In this document: piece after piece, positions 1 through 6,196 of the stretch
How positions within the stretch are numbered: the stretch's first letter is position 1
Layout of the letters: every line of letters starts with the position of its first letter
Origin: Clostridium_AD sp047624165
GTDB lineage: Bacteria > Bacillota > Clostridia > Clostridiales > Clostridiaceae
Assembly: GCA_047624165.1 (NCBI GenBank)
Contig: JBLHPD010000212.1
Location: 1-8,146 of the forward strand
Reading direction: 5' to 3'
DNA: 8,146 bases
Notes under the pieces: model-generated
Told to the model about the DNA's origin: nothing
Database searches by the model: none
The model's input: only the letters and a program-made list of their open reading frames with translations
Program-made: the position numbers and the translations under genes

Positions 1-854
1 AAAGCAGAAGCAACTAGATCTGACATAACATCACCATCATAGTTTTTGCATGCCCAAAGCATTCCGCCTTCAGCCTTTACAATACGAGCAACTACATCAT
101 CAATTAATGTATAGAAATATGTTATTCCAGCTTCCTCGAACTTGTCAGCATATGATTTTTCAAATATCGTTTGGAATATCTCTCTAAAATTAGCATCGTA
201 GATTTTAGAAATTGTATCCTTTGAAGAAAACCAAAGATCAATCTTCTTGTCTAGTGCATAGTTAAAGCAAGATTTAGCAAAACTTTCAATTGATTTATCA
301 ACGTTATGCATTGTCATTACTACGCCTTTGCCCTCGAACTCATGAATAGTATCTCTAAAAATTTCCTTGCCTTCATTGTTAGTAAATACAAGTTCTGCCT
401 TTCCTGGTCCCTCTGCTTTATATTCAAGGTTCTTATAAATATCTCCATACGCATGTCTAGCAATTGTAATTGGTTTTTTCCATGTTTTAACATATGGAGT
501 GATTGTATTTACTACAATCGGTGCACGAAAAACTGTTCCATCAAGGATAGATCTTATTGTCCCATTAGGACTTTTCCACATTTGCTTTAAATCATATTCC
601 ACTACTCTATCTGCATTAGGAGTAATTGTTGCACATTTTACACCAACACCATACTTCTTAATTGCTTCAGCAGAATCAAATGTAACCTTGTCATCTGTGT
701 TATCTCTTTCTTTCATCCCAAGGTCATAGTACTCAGTTTTAAGGTTTACATAAGGCACAATGAGTGTATCCTTAATCATTTTCCAAAGGATACGGGTCAT
801 TTCATCCCCATCCATCTCTACTAGTGGAACTGTCATTTCAATTTTCTTATTCAT
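1..854 (-). CDS. icd: NADP-dependent isocitrate dehydrogenase, N-terminal 284 residues (3' end outside window)
   Basis: Oxidative decarboxylation of isocitrate to 2-oxoglutarate with reduction of NADP, in the cytoplasm. The frame is open from the ATG at 854-852 to the window edge, giving 284 codons; family members are about 400 residues, so the last third is missing. It belongs to the eukaryotic-like homodimeric type (as human IDH1), not the E. coli type: MDGDEMTRILW at residues 14-24, the substrate loop SPNGTIR at 95-101, Arg110, RHAYGD at 133-138 with Arg133 and Tyr140 matching IDH1 Arg132 and Tyr139, Lys212, and the metal site IDD (251-253) with YDGD (272-275). A strong AGGAGG (870-865) lies 10 bases before the ATG. 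It sits 54 bases behind the aconitase gene on the same strand with no terminator seen between, so the two are probably co-transcribed. NADP preference is inferred from the subfamily; the cofactor-discriminating residues lie beyond the edge. Confidence 0.96.
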   Translation of the reverse strand, partial: MNKKIEMTVPLVEMDGDEMTRILWKMIKDTLIVPYVNLKTEYYDLGMKERDNTDDKVTFDSAEAIKKYGVGVKCATITPNADRVVEYDLKQMWKSPNGTIRSILDGTVFRAPIVVNTITPYVKTWKKPITIARHAYGDIYKNLEYKAEGPGKAELVFTNNEGKEIFRDTIHEFEGKGVVMTMHNVDKSIESFAKSCFNYALDKKIDLWFSSKDTISKIYDANFREIFQTIFEKSYADKFEEAGITYFYTLIDDVVARIVKAEGGMLWACKNYDGDVMSDLVASA

Positions 855-908
855 AATTATATTTCCTCCTTGAATTTCTAATCTTTGTTTATATCTTTAG
901 TTATTATT

Positions 909-2834
909 TTAATAAACAATTTTACTCTTAATCCAAGATAATTTACCGCCCATCTTCACTATTTCCGCATCAGCTGCCGAGAGTGTATGAATAACAGGAA
1001 TATCTATATTTTTTGTTACATTCTTCAATTTAACTGCGCCTGTTAAATCACCAATAGTAACAGAAAGTTCATCACCCTTTTCAATCTTTTCATAATCCTC
1101 TGGGTTTTTAAATGTTAGTGGTACAATTCCAAAGTTTATAAGGTTTGCAAGGTGAATACGTGCAAATGACTTTACAATAACTGCTTTAACCCCTAGATAT
1201 TTTGGTGCAAGTGCTGCATGTTCACGGCTTGAACCCTGTCCATAATTGTCACTAGCGATAATAAATCCGCCATTCTTTTTCTTAGCATTTGTATAGAATT
1301 CACTATCAAGTGCTTCAAAAACATATTTTGATATTTCTGGTACATTACTTCTTAGAGGAAGTATCCTAGCACCTGCAGGCATTATATCATCAGTGGTGAT
1401 ATTATCTTCAAATTTAGCAAGTACATCTCCTTTAAGTACATCTGGAAGAGGTGTGAAATTTTCTAGAGGCGCAATATTTGGACCAAACTGAACTTCAACT
1501 TCATTTGCCTTTTCAATAGGTAATGGATTAATAATCATATTGTCATTAATTAAAAATTTAACTGGCATTTCTAAATTAGGACATTTTCCAAGAGTTCTTG
1601 GATCAGTTAAGACACCTGTAATTGCTGTCGCAACAGCTGTTTCAGGACTTACCAAATAAGTTTCAGCATCTTTTGTACCGCTTCTTCCTTCAAAATTTCG
1701 ATTAAAGGTTCTTACAGAAACGCCCTTAGAACAAGGTGCAGTACCCATTCCTATACATGGTCCACAAGTGTTTTCAAGCATTCTTGAACCTGCTTTAATA
1801 AGGTGCGTCATATTTCCACTTTCAATTAGATGCTCAACAACCTGTCTTGATCCAGCACTAATGGTCATATGAAGCTTCTCTGAAACTGTTTTACCCTCTA
1901 TAGCTTTCGCTACAATCATAAGGTCTCTTAATGATGAATTTGTACAAGAACCTATAGCTACTTGATCAACTTTAAGTCCAGCGAGTTCTGCTACTGTCTT
2001 AACCTTTCCTGGGCTGTGAGGAAGAGCTACCATAGGTTCAACTTCATCCAAGTTAATTTCCATGATTTCATCATACTGGGCATTTGCGTCCGGTATAAGT
2101 TCAACCCATTGATCTTCTCTTCCTTGAGCTTTTAAGAATTTCTTTGTAATTTCATCACTAGGAAAAATACTTGTAGTACATCCAGTTTCTGTTCCCATAT
2201 TTGTAATAGTAGCACGATCAGGAACACTTAAATTCTTAACACCAGGTCCACAAAATTCTAGTACTTTACCTACGTTGCCTTTAACATCTATTCTACGTAA
2301 TACCTCAAGAATTACATCCTTTGCAGAAACCCATTCTGAAAGTTTTCCAGTTAGCTTAACACCAACAACACTCGGATATTTTAGCCTAAAACTTTCTCCC
2401 GCCATTGAAACAGCAACATCAAGACCACCTGCACCAATTGCGAAGCAGCCCATTCCGCCTGCAGTAGGTGTATGACTATCAGAACCAATTAATGTTTTAC
2501 CTGGACGTGCAAATCTCTCTAGAAAAATTTGATGGCAGATACCATTTCCGGGTCTTGAGAAGTAAATCCCATATTTTCCTGCAACTGATTGCAAATACTT
2601 GTGATCATCAGCATTTTTAAAGTCTGTTTGAAGTGTGTTGTGATCCACAAAACTCACACTAAGCTCAGTTCTAACACGTTTTAACCCAATAGCTTCAAAT
2701 TGTAAGTAAGCCATTGTCCCAGTTGCATCTTGGGTTAGTGTATGATCAATTTTAATAGCTACTTCCTCTCCTGCTTTAGGTGTACCTTGTGCGATGTGCT
2801 TCTTCAATATCTTTTCTGTAATTGTTCCTGACAT
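909..2834 (-). CDS. acn: Aconitate hydratase (short, about 640-residue type)
   Basis: Isomerises citrate to isocitrate through cis-aconitate using a [4Fe-4S] cluster; supplies the isocitrate dehydrogenase encoded just downstream. The 641-residue protein has the three cluster cysteines: Cys297 in GSCTNSS and Cys357/Cys360 in TCGPCIG. Other active-site blocks are QDATGTMA (35-42), VDH (63-65), GSDSHTPTAGG (117-127, with Asp119 and His121) and, in the C-terminal swivel domain, GQGSSREHAAL (532-542), where Ser535 and Arg537 match the catalytic Ser642 and Arg644 of mitochondrial aconitase. It is much shorter than AcnA (about 890) or mitochondrial aconitase (about 750) and fits the compact form found in clostridia and Aquifex. 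Start: ATG at 2834-2832 with AAGGGGG (2848-2842) seven bases upstream. LeuC or homoaconitase would normally have a separate small subunit; here the swivel domain is fused, and icd follows, so aconitase is the firm call. Confidence 0.96.
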   Translation of the reverse strand: MSGTITEKILKKHIAQGTPKAGEEVAIKIDHTLTQDATGTMAYLQFEAIGLKRVRTELSVSFVDHNTLQTDFKNADDHKYLQSVAGKYGIYFSRPGNGICHQIFLERFARPGKTLIGSDSHTPTAGGMGCFAIGAGGLDVAVSMAGESFRLKYPSVVGVKLTGKLSEWVSAKDVILEVLRRIDVKGNVGKVLEFCGPGVKNLSVPDRATITNMGTETGCTTSIFPSDEITKKFLKAQGREDQWVELIPDANAQYDEIMEINLDEVEPMVALPHSPGKVKTVAELAGLKVDQVAIGSCTNSSLRDLMIVAKAIEGKTVSEKLHMTISAGSRQVVEHLIESGNMTHLIKAGSRMLENTCGPCIGMGTAPCSKGVSVRTFNRNFEGRSGTKDAETYLVSPETAVATAITGVLTDPRTLGKCPNLEMPVKFLINDNMIINPLPIEKANEVEVQFGPNIAPLENFTPLPDVLKGDVLAKFEDNITTDDIMPAGARILPLRSNVPEISKYVFEALDSEFYTNAKKKNGGFIIASDNYGQGSSREHAALAPKYLGVKAVIVKSFARIHLANLINFGIVPLTFKNPEDYEKIEKGDELSVTIGDLTGAVKLKNVTKNIDIPVIHTLSAADAEIVKMGGKLSWIKSKIVY

Positions 2835-2862
2835 TTTATTGCCCCCTTATTTTTTATTTATA

Positions 2863-2891
2863 TTAATATTTAATGTATATTATTTTGTCTA
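2863..2891 (-). promoter_or_regulatory. Candidate sigma-A promoter for acn-icd
   Basis: Read on the minus strand, TAGACA (2891-2886, five of six matches to the -35 consensus) and TATTAA (2868-2863, four of six) are separated by 17 bases. Transcription would begin near 2856, just before the AAGGGGG ribosome binding site. The segment is almost pure A/T, so chance matches are common and this is only a candidate. Confidence 0.4.
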
Positions 2892-2893
2892 AT

Positions 2894-2912
2894 ATAAAGT
2901 TGCTTAACTTAT
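2894..2912. promoter_or_regulatory. Inverted repeat next to the acn -35 box, possible operator
   Basis: The plus strand shows AAGTT-GCTT-AACTT (2897-2910) inside a wider ATAA-N11-TTAT frame (2894-2912). It ends three bases upstream of the candidate acn -35 box, a normal place for an activator or repressor. LysR-type regulators such as CcpC, which controls citB in Bacillus with an ATAA-N7-TTAT dyad, bind sites of this general look, but the spacing here differs. Regulator identity is inference. Confidence 0.35.
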
Positions 2913-2952
2913 TTTATGCATTTCACTGGCAATAGAAATATTCTCCAACAAT

Positions 2953-3006
2953 ATTGGATTAATGGACTAAGCCATTACCATATGATATCATGTGGACCAT
3001 TCCAAT
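2953..3006. repeat. Compound inverted repeat
   Basis: Outer arms: ATTGGA (2953-2958) plus ATGG (2962-2965) pair with CCATTCCAAT (2997-3006), leaving a three-base TTA bulge. Inside them lies an 18-bp palindrome with one mismatched pair, CCATATGAT (2978-2986) against ATCATGTGG (2987-2995). In plus-strand RNA that mismatch is a U-G wobble, in minus-strand RNA an A-C mismatch, so any RNA fold favours the plus strand; as DNA it could be an operator. Confidence 0.45.
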
Positions 3007-3318
3007 GCCATCACTGTTTTACGTGGGTTTAGTGTTATTTTTAGTGGTTTATAGAAATTAAACCTCATTAGCTAACTCAATCTTAGATTTAGTACTATTT
3101 TCATCTAAACTCACCAAACAACAAGGATTCTTTATTAAAAATTATTTTAATAAATGAATGTAAAAATTATTAATTATTAGTGCTACATTTTTAATGTCCA
3201 TTTCTAAAAACTATTTTGTAACCTATAATTAAATGCAAATTGGAACTATTGTAAAAGTCCAATTATGAACTGAAAATAAAACAAATATACCACAGGTTAG
3301 ATAAATAAGAATCATTAG

Positions 3319-3368
3319 AATTGTACATTTATCCATTATGGAAATAAATTGTATGAAATGTTACAATT
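3319..3368. repeat. 12-bp stem with one bulged base upstream of the 89-residue gene
   Basis: AATTGTACATTT (3319-3330) pairs with AAATGTTACAATT (3356-3368) leaving one bulged T at 3361. A smaller CCAT/ATGG hairpin (3333-3341) sits in the loop. No T tract follows on either strand, so it is not an intrinsic terminator. It ends about 110 bases before the TTG start at 3480 and could be part of a leader or an operator; nothing identifies it. Confidence 0.4.
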
Positions 3369-3479
3369 TAAAGTAGAATATTGATGAACGGTATGGAATG
3401 AGGTTTGTAACTTATTAAAAAAATAACTTTTTTTTAATCTGAATTTTTAGTAGTATTAAGAAAAAAGGGGGAGAATTTT

Positions 3480-3749
3480 TTGAGTAAAAAATCAAGAGTG
3501 GTAAGTAAATTACCGTTTACAGAGAATGGTACATATGAACAAGTTAATATACACCATATTAATGAAGTAGAAGATATTTCAGTTGTTGTTAAGAAGATAC
3601 TTTTAACTTTAGAAGAGAAAAACATATATGCAGAAAAAGTAATATTTACATATGAAAAAGAAAAGGGTCTTTATGAATTGTGGCTATCATCGAATGACTA
3701 TATTTTAACTGAAAAAGAAATTGAATTTAAGATTAAAAAGATAAAGTAA
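3480..3749 (+). CDS. Small uncharacterised protein (89 residues, TTG start)
   Basis: I do not recognise this protein. It is 89 residues, rich in Lys and Glu, without signal peptide, membrane segment, cysteine pair or nucleotide-binding motif, so it is probably a small soluble cytoplasmic protein. The pattern of alternating hydrophobics (VVVKKILLTL at residues 35-44, KVIFTYEKEKGLYELWL at 53-69) suggests a helix followed by two beta strands. It looks like a real gene: a strong GGGGGAG (3467-3473) stands six bases before a TTG codon, no in-frame ATG follows, and a perfect palindrome that could terminate transcription begins 13 bases after the stop. It is monocistronic and convergent with the thioesterase gene. 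The antisense open frame over 3434-3625 has no ribosome binding site and is a shadow. Confidence 0.75.
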   Translation: MSKKSRVVSKLPFTENGTYEQVNIHHINEVEDISVVVKKILLTLEEKNIYAEKVIFTYEKEKGLYELWLSSNDYILTEKEIEFKIKKIK

Positions 3750-3761
3750 AAAGAATAAATT

Positions 3762-3797
3762 TCTACCAAAATAGAAATTAATTTCTATTTTGGTAGA
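3762..3797. terminator. 36-bp perfect palindrome, probable bidirectional terminator
   Basis: The left arm begins TCTACCAAAATAG and the right arm ends CTATTTTGGTAGA; all 18 base pairs match, with TTAA at the centre. It lies between two convergent genes, 13 bases after one stop and 23 bases after the other. Reading minus, the palindrome is followed by a U-rich run (ATTTATTCTTTTT), a good terminator for the thioesterase; reading plus, the following bases are less T-rich, so termination in that direction relies on the stem and is less certain. Confidence 0.8.
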
Positions 3798-3819
3798 CCT
3801 TCAAATGCTTAAAAAACTA

Positions 3820-4206
3820 TTAACGTAATATTTTTTTAAGAAATTTTTCAGAATTCACTATGTACCTTATATGAATTCCTTCACCTATTTTACCCATGTC
3901 GTCATAGGCTTCAACCTTGAAAAATAATTTTTTGCCTTCTGACTTTTCTAATAAAGCCTCAGCTCTAACCTTCACGCCAATAGGCGTTGCCCTTATATGT
4001 TTAACACTAATCTCTATACCAACTGTTGTAAAACCGTCAGGCAATTCGTGCATCACACAATTTCTTGCTGCATTCTCCATAAGAGCTGTCATAGCTGGAG
4101 TAGCAAAAACATCTAGATCTCCAGATCCATAAAAACTTGCTGTATCGCTACTTTCTACAGTTATCTCCATATCAAATTTTAAGTCTTTATTAACATTAAA
4201 TTCCAA
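3820..4206 (-). CDS. FlK-like hotdog-fold acyl-CoA thioesterase
   Basis: Small single-domain hotdog thioesterase of the fluoroacetyl-CoA thioesterase-like group (COG5496 type), which hydrolyses short acyl-CoA esters; the physiological substrate is unknown. The family block GSGDLDVFATPAMTALMENAA and the later VKHIRATPIG are clear. The three residues equivalent to the FlK catalytic set Thr42, Glu50 and His76 are all present and keep exactly the same spacing: Thr36, Glu44 and His70 in the numbering used here. The start is placed at TTG 4206-4204 because GGAG (4218-4215) then lies eight bases upstream. A GTG at 4215-4213 would add three residues but overlaps that GGAG. A sigma-A promoter lies directly upstream, so it is monocistronic, and it ends at the shared palindromic terminator. 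Members of this group are often annotated only as thioesterase; nothing here suggests actual fluoroacetate resistance. Confidence 0.88.
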   Translation of the reverse strand: MEFNVNKDLKFDMEITVESSDTASFYGSGDLDVFATPAMTALMENAARNCVMHELPDGFTTVGIEISVKHIRATPIGVKVRAEALLEKSEGKKLFFKVEAYDDMGKIGEGIHIRYIVNSEKFLKKILR

Positions 4207-4253
4207 TTTAATCACTCCACTCTGTTTATTATTTTCAAACTATGCCATTAATT

Positions 4254-4282
4254 ATTATACTATACTAACATCATAATCCCAA
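4254..4282 (-). promoter_or_regulatory. Sigma-A promoter for the thioesterase gene
   Basis: On the minus strand TTGGGA (4282-4277, four of six) is followed after exactly 17 bases by a perfect TATAAT (4259-4254). Transcription should begin near 4247, giving a leader of about 30 bases before the GGAG and the TTG start. Confidence 0.7.
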
Positions 4283-4294
4283 ATTATAATAATT

Positions 4295-4319
4295 ATTGCA
4301 TTTAGTATATTGCATTTAG
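4295..4319. repeat. Tandem 11-bp direct repeat upstream of the thioesterase promoter
   Basis: ATTGCATTTAG occurs twice (4295-4305 and 4309-4319), separated by TAT, a 14-base period. It begins 13 bases upstream of the thioesterase -35 box. The second copy also forms TTGC-ATTTAG-GCAA. The position suggests a binding site for a regulator of the thioesterase; no regulator is identified. Confidence 0.5.
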
Positions 4320-4420
4320 GCAATGAAAGAATAATTTATATATTAAGCGACATGATTCTTAAATTAGTTCATGGCGAATTAATATAAAATGACGTAATAC
4401 TTGCAATTAATATTTTTTTA

Positions 4421-4460
4421 TACAATTAAAGCATTGATAATATTATATCAATTAATTGTA
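4421..4460. repeat. 40-base hairpin, 15 paired bases with one 4-base bulge
   Basis: TACAATTA (4421-4428) pairs with TAATTGTA (4453-4460), and ATTGATA (4433-4439) with TATCAAT (4446-4452); AAGC (4429-4432) is bulged and ATATTA is the loop. All 15 pairs are perfect. The plus side has no T tract, so it is not a terminator for that strand. It lies about 140 bases upstream of the aspA -35 box; an operator or DNA-structure role is possible. Confidence 0.5.
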
Positions 4461-4600
4461 CTTAGTTTAACCTTGCATGAACCAAAGATATTTTAAATAT
4501 ATATACTTAAATGCGCATATATAAACAAATGCAGTGAAAAAAATAAGCAAAATTCTGATTTAGTAAATATTAATAATAACCAAGATAAATAGTTAAAAAA

Positions 4601-4629
4601 TTGACAAAGTTTTCTTAATAAGTTATTAT
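4601..4629 (+). promoter_or_regulatory. aspA: Sigma-A promoter for aspA
   Basis: A perfect -35 TTGACA (4601-4606), a 17-base spacer, and TATTAT (4624-4629, five of six). Expected start of transcription is near 4636, only a dozen bases before the AAGGGGGAG ribosome binding site (4648-4656). This is the strongest promoter match in the window and suggests a high basal level of expression. Confidence 0.82.
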
Positions 4630-4661
4630 AAATTTAATATAAAAATCAAGGGGGAGTTATT

Positions 4662-6089
4662 ATGAATGAAAACATGCAAAACTTTAGGACTGAATACGAT
4701 TCTGTGGGCCCTAAGAATGTACCTATAGATGCTTATTACGGAGTTCAATCACTAAGAGCTTCAGAAAATTTTAATATAACTGGAAAAAGGATGCACAAAG
4801 AATTAATAGTTAGCCTTGCTGAGGTAAAAAAAGCGGCAGCTATCACAAATAATGAAGCTCGATTAATGAGTAAAGAGATTAGGGAAGCTATAGTACAATC
4901 GTGTGATGAAATAATAGCTGGTAAATTTCATAATGAATTTATAATCGATTCAATTCAAGGTGGAGCAGGTACATCAGGAAATATGAATGCCAATGAAGTA
5001 ATTGCTAATAGAGCAAATGAAATAATGGGTGGTAAATTGGGTGTGTATGATAAAGTACATCCAAATGATCATGTAAACATGGGGCAATCAACAAATGATG
5101 TATACCCAACATCGGGCAAGATGGCAGCTCTAAAACTTATTCCAAGAACTTTAGATGAGTTAAGAAAACTTGATGATGTACTTATTGAAAAATCAAAAGA
5201 ATTTGATGATGTTATTAAAATGGGAAGAACTCAAATGCAAGATGCAGTACCTATTAGATTAGGACAAGAATTCCACGCATATAGCTCAGTAATAAAGAGA
5301 AATATTGTTAGGTTAGAAAAAGCCAGTGAAGGTTTGAAGTGGGTAAATATGGGCGCTTCAGCCATAGGAACAGGAATAAATGTGGATATAGAGTATTTTA
5401 AAAAAATCGTACCAGCAATTAATGAGGTTGTTAATTTAGATTTACATCAAGCAGAAGACTTAGTAGATGGAACGCAAAATTTAGATGGTCTTTTGGAGGT
5501 TTCATCGGCCCTGAAAAATTGTGCAGTAACTCTATCTAAGATATCAAATGATTTAAGGTTAATGTCTTCAGGTCCAAGAACAGGCTTTGGAGAAATCAAT
5601 CTTCCAGCAAAACAAAATGGGTCTTCGATAATGCCAGGAAAGATAAATCCTGTAATTCCAGAAGTAATGAGTCAAGTAGCTTTCAATATTATTGGAAATG
5701 ATATTACTATAACTATGGCAGTAGAAGCCGGACAATTAGAATTGAATGCTTTTGAACCAGTTATATTCTATAAATTGTATGAATCTATAGAAACATTAGC
5801 TAATGGAGTTAATACCCTTAGAGAAAATTGTATTGCTGGTATTACTGCTAATAGAAAAAGATGTAAGAACTTAGTGGATAATAGTGTAGGTATAATTACT
5901 GCAATAGTACCTCATGTTGGTTATAAGGTAGCTGCCAAAATCGCAGATAGAGCTATTGCAACTGGAGAACCTGTAAGTGAACTTGTACTTAAAGAGGGTA
6001 TTCTAACGAAAGCAGAGCTTAATGAAATACTAGATACAATAGCGATGACTGGACCTGGAATAGCAGCAAAACATTTAATGGCTATATAA
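4662..6089 (+). CDS. aspA: Aspartate ammonia-lyase (aspartase)
   Basis: Reversibly deaminates L-aspartate to fumarate and ammonia in the cytoplasm, as a homotetramer. The 475-residue length is normal for the family. Signature blocks: GAGTSGNMNANEV (101-113), QSTND (142-146), GRTQMQDAVPIRLGQEF (188-204) and the flexible catalytic loop GSSIMPGKINPVIPEV (320-335). By alignment with Bacillus AspB, Ser321 is the catalytic base, while Thr104, Ser143, Thr144, Ser322, Lys327 and Asn329 contact substrate. The NPVIPE ending marks aspartase; class II fumarase has NPTQCE at this place. One residue in the first block is Gly106 where many aspartases have Val or Thr. ATG at 4662 follows AAGGGGGAG by five bases. 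The gene has its own promoter and is followed by two terminators, so it is transcribed alone. Argininosuccinate lyase and adenylosuccinate lyase are excluded by the motifs. Confidence 0.95.
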   Translation: MNENMQNFRTEYDSVGPKNVPIDAYYGVQSLRASENFNITGKRMHKELIVSLAEVKKAAAITNNEARLMSKEIREAIVQSCDEIIAGKFHNEFIIDSIQGGAGTSGNMNANEVIANRANEIMGGKLGVYDKVHPNDHVNMGQSTNDVYPTSGKMAALKLIPRTLDELRKLDDVLIEKSKEFDDVIKMGRTQMQDAVPIRLGQEFHAYSSVIKRNIVRLEKASEGLKWVNMGASAIGTGINVDIEYFKKIVPAINEVVNLDLHQAEDLVDGTQNLDGLLEVSSALKNCAVTLSKISNDLRLMSSGPRTGFGEINLPAKQNGSSIMPGKINPVIPEVMSQVAFNIIGNDITITMAVEAGQLELNAFEPVIFYKLYESIETLANGVNTLRENCIAGITANRKRCKNLVDNSVGIITAIVPHVGYKVAAKIADRAIATGEPVSELVLKEGILTKAELNEILDTIAMTGPGIAAKHLMAI

Positions 6090-6134
6090 CTAGTAAACTG
6101 ATGAGGTTGGGGTTATAGTAAAATAAAAATTATT

Positions 6135-6186
6135 AAAGAACTAGTTGAGGTGATGTTAAATCGCATTAACTAGCTCTTTTTATTTG
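6135..6186 (+). terminator. Intrinsic terminator 1 after aspA
   Basis: AAAGAACTAGTT (6135-6146) pairs with AACTAGCTCTTT (6168-6179), 11 of 12 positions, with a further inner stem GTGAT/ATCGC (one G-U pair). The 3' arm runs into a T tract (6177-6185 with one A). It begins 46 bases after the aspA stop. Confidence 0.85.
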
Positions 6187-6196
6187 CATTTCCGTT

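Larger units (their letters stand above)
2835..3479. other. Long intergenic gap between divergent acn and the 89-residue gene
   Basis: About 645 bases with no gene that I can support. It holds the candidate acn promoter and operator at its left end, a compound inverted repeat (2953-3006), a possible long-range stem (3023-3114), an A/T hairpin (3131-3154: ten perfect base pairs, loop ATTA), a bulged stem (3238-3264) and a 12-bp bulged stem (3319-3368). I find no convincing promoter for the downstream plus-strand gene and no known riboswitch or T-box signature. Confidence 0.6.
4207..4661. other. Intergenic gap between divergent thioesterase and aspA
   Basis: About 455 bases without a supportable gene. 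It contains the thioesterase promoter, the tandem 11-bp repeat, a large bulged hairpin (4421-4460) and the aspA promoter. The stretch 4320-4420 and the stretch 4461-4600 are A/T-rich and show nothing further that I can name. Confidence 0.6.

Noticed and set aside
306..729. Two plus-strand open frames (94 and 76 codons).
   Set aside because: They lie antisense to the well-supported icd gene and have no ribosome binding site or family resemblance.
2275..2475. Plus-strand frame of 66 codons.
   Set aside because: Antisense shadow of the aconitase gene.
3131..3154. Ten-pair hairpin TTTATTAAAA/TTTTAATAAA considered as a terminator.
   Set aside because: It is only A/T pairs with no T tract after it, and is expected by chance in such DNA.
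3415..3437. A-run/T-run inverted repeat before the 89-residue gene.
   Set aside because: Simple homopolymer runs; no GC pairs and no sign of function beyond possible bent DNA.
2835..3479. T-box or known riboswitch in the long gap upstream of acn and the small gene.
   Set aside because: No T-box consensus (GGGTGG..CCGCG), and no conserved core of a riboswitch class I know could be found.
3434..3625. Minus-strand frame of 63 codons.
   Set aside because: It overlaps the 89-residue gene in antisense, has no ribosome binding site, and would run into the untranslated leader.
3917..4132. Plus-strand frame of 71 codons.
   Set aside because: Antisense shadow of the thioesterase gene, which has clear family motifs.
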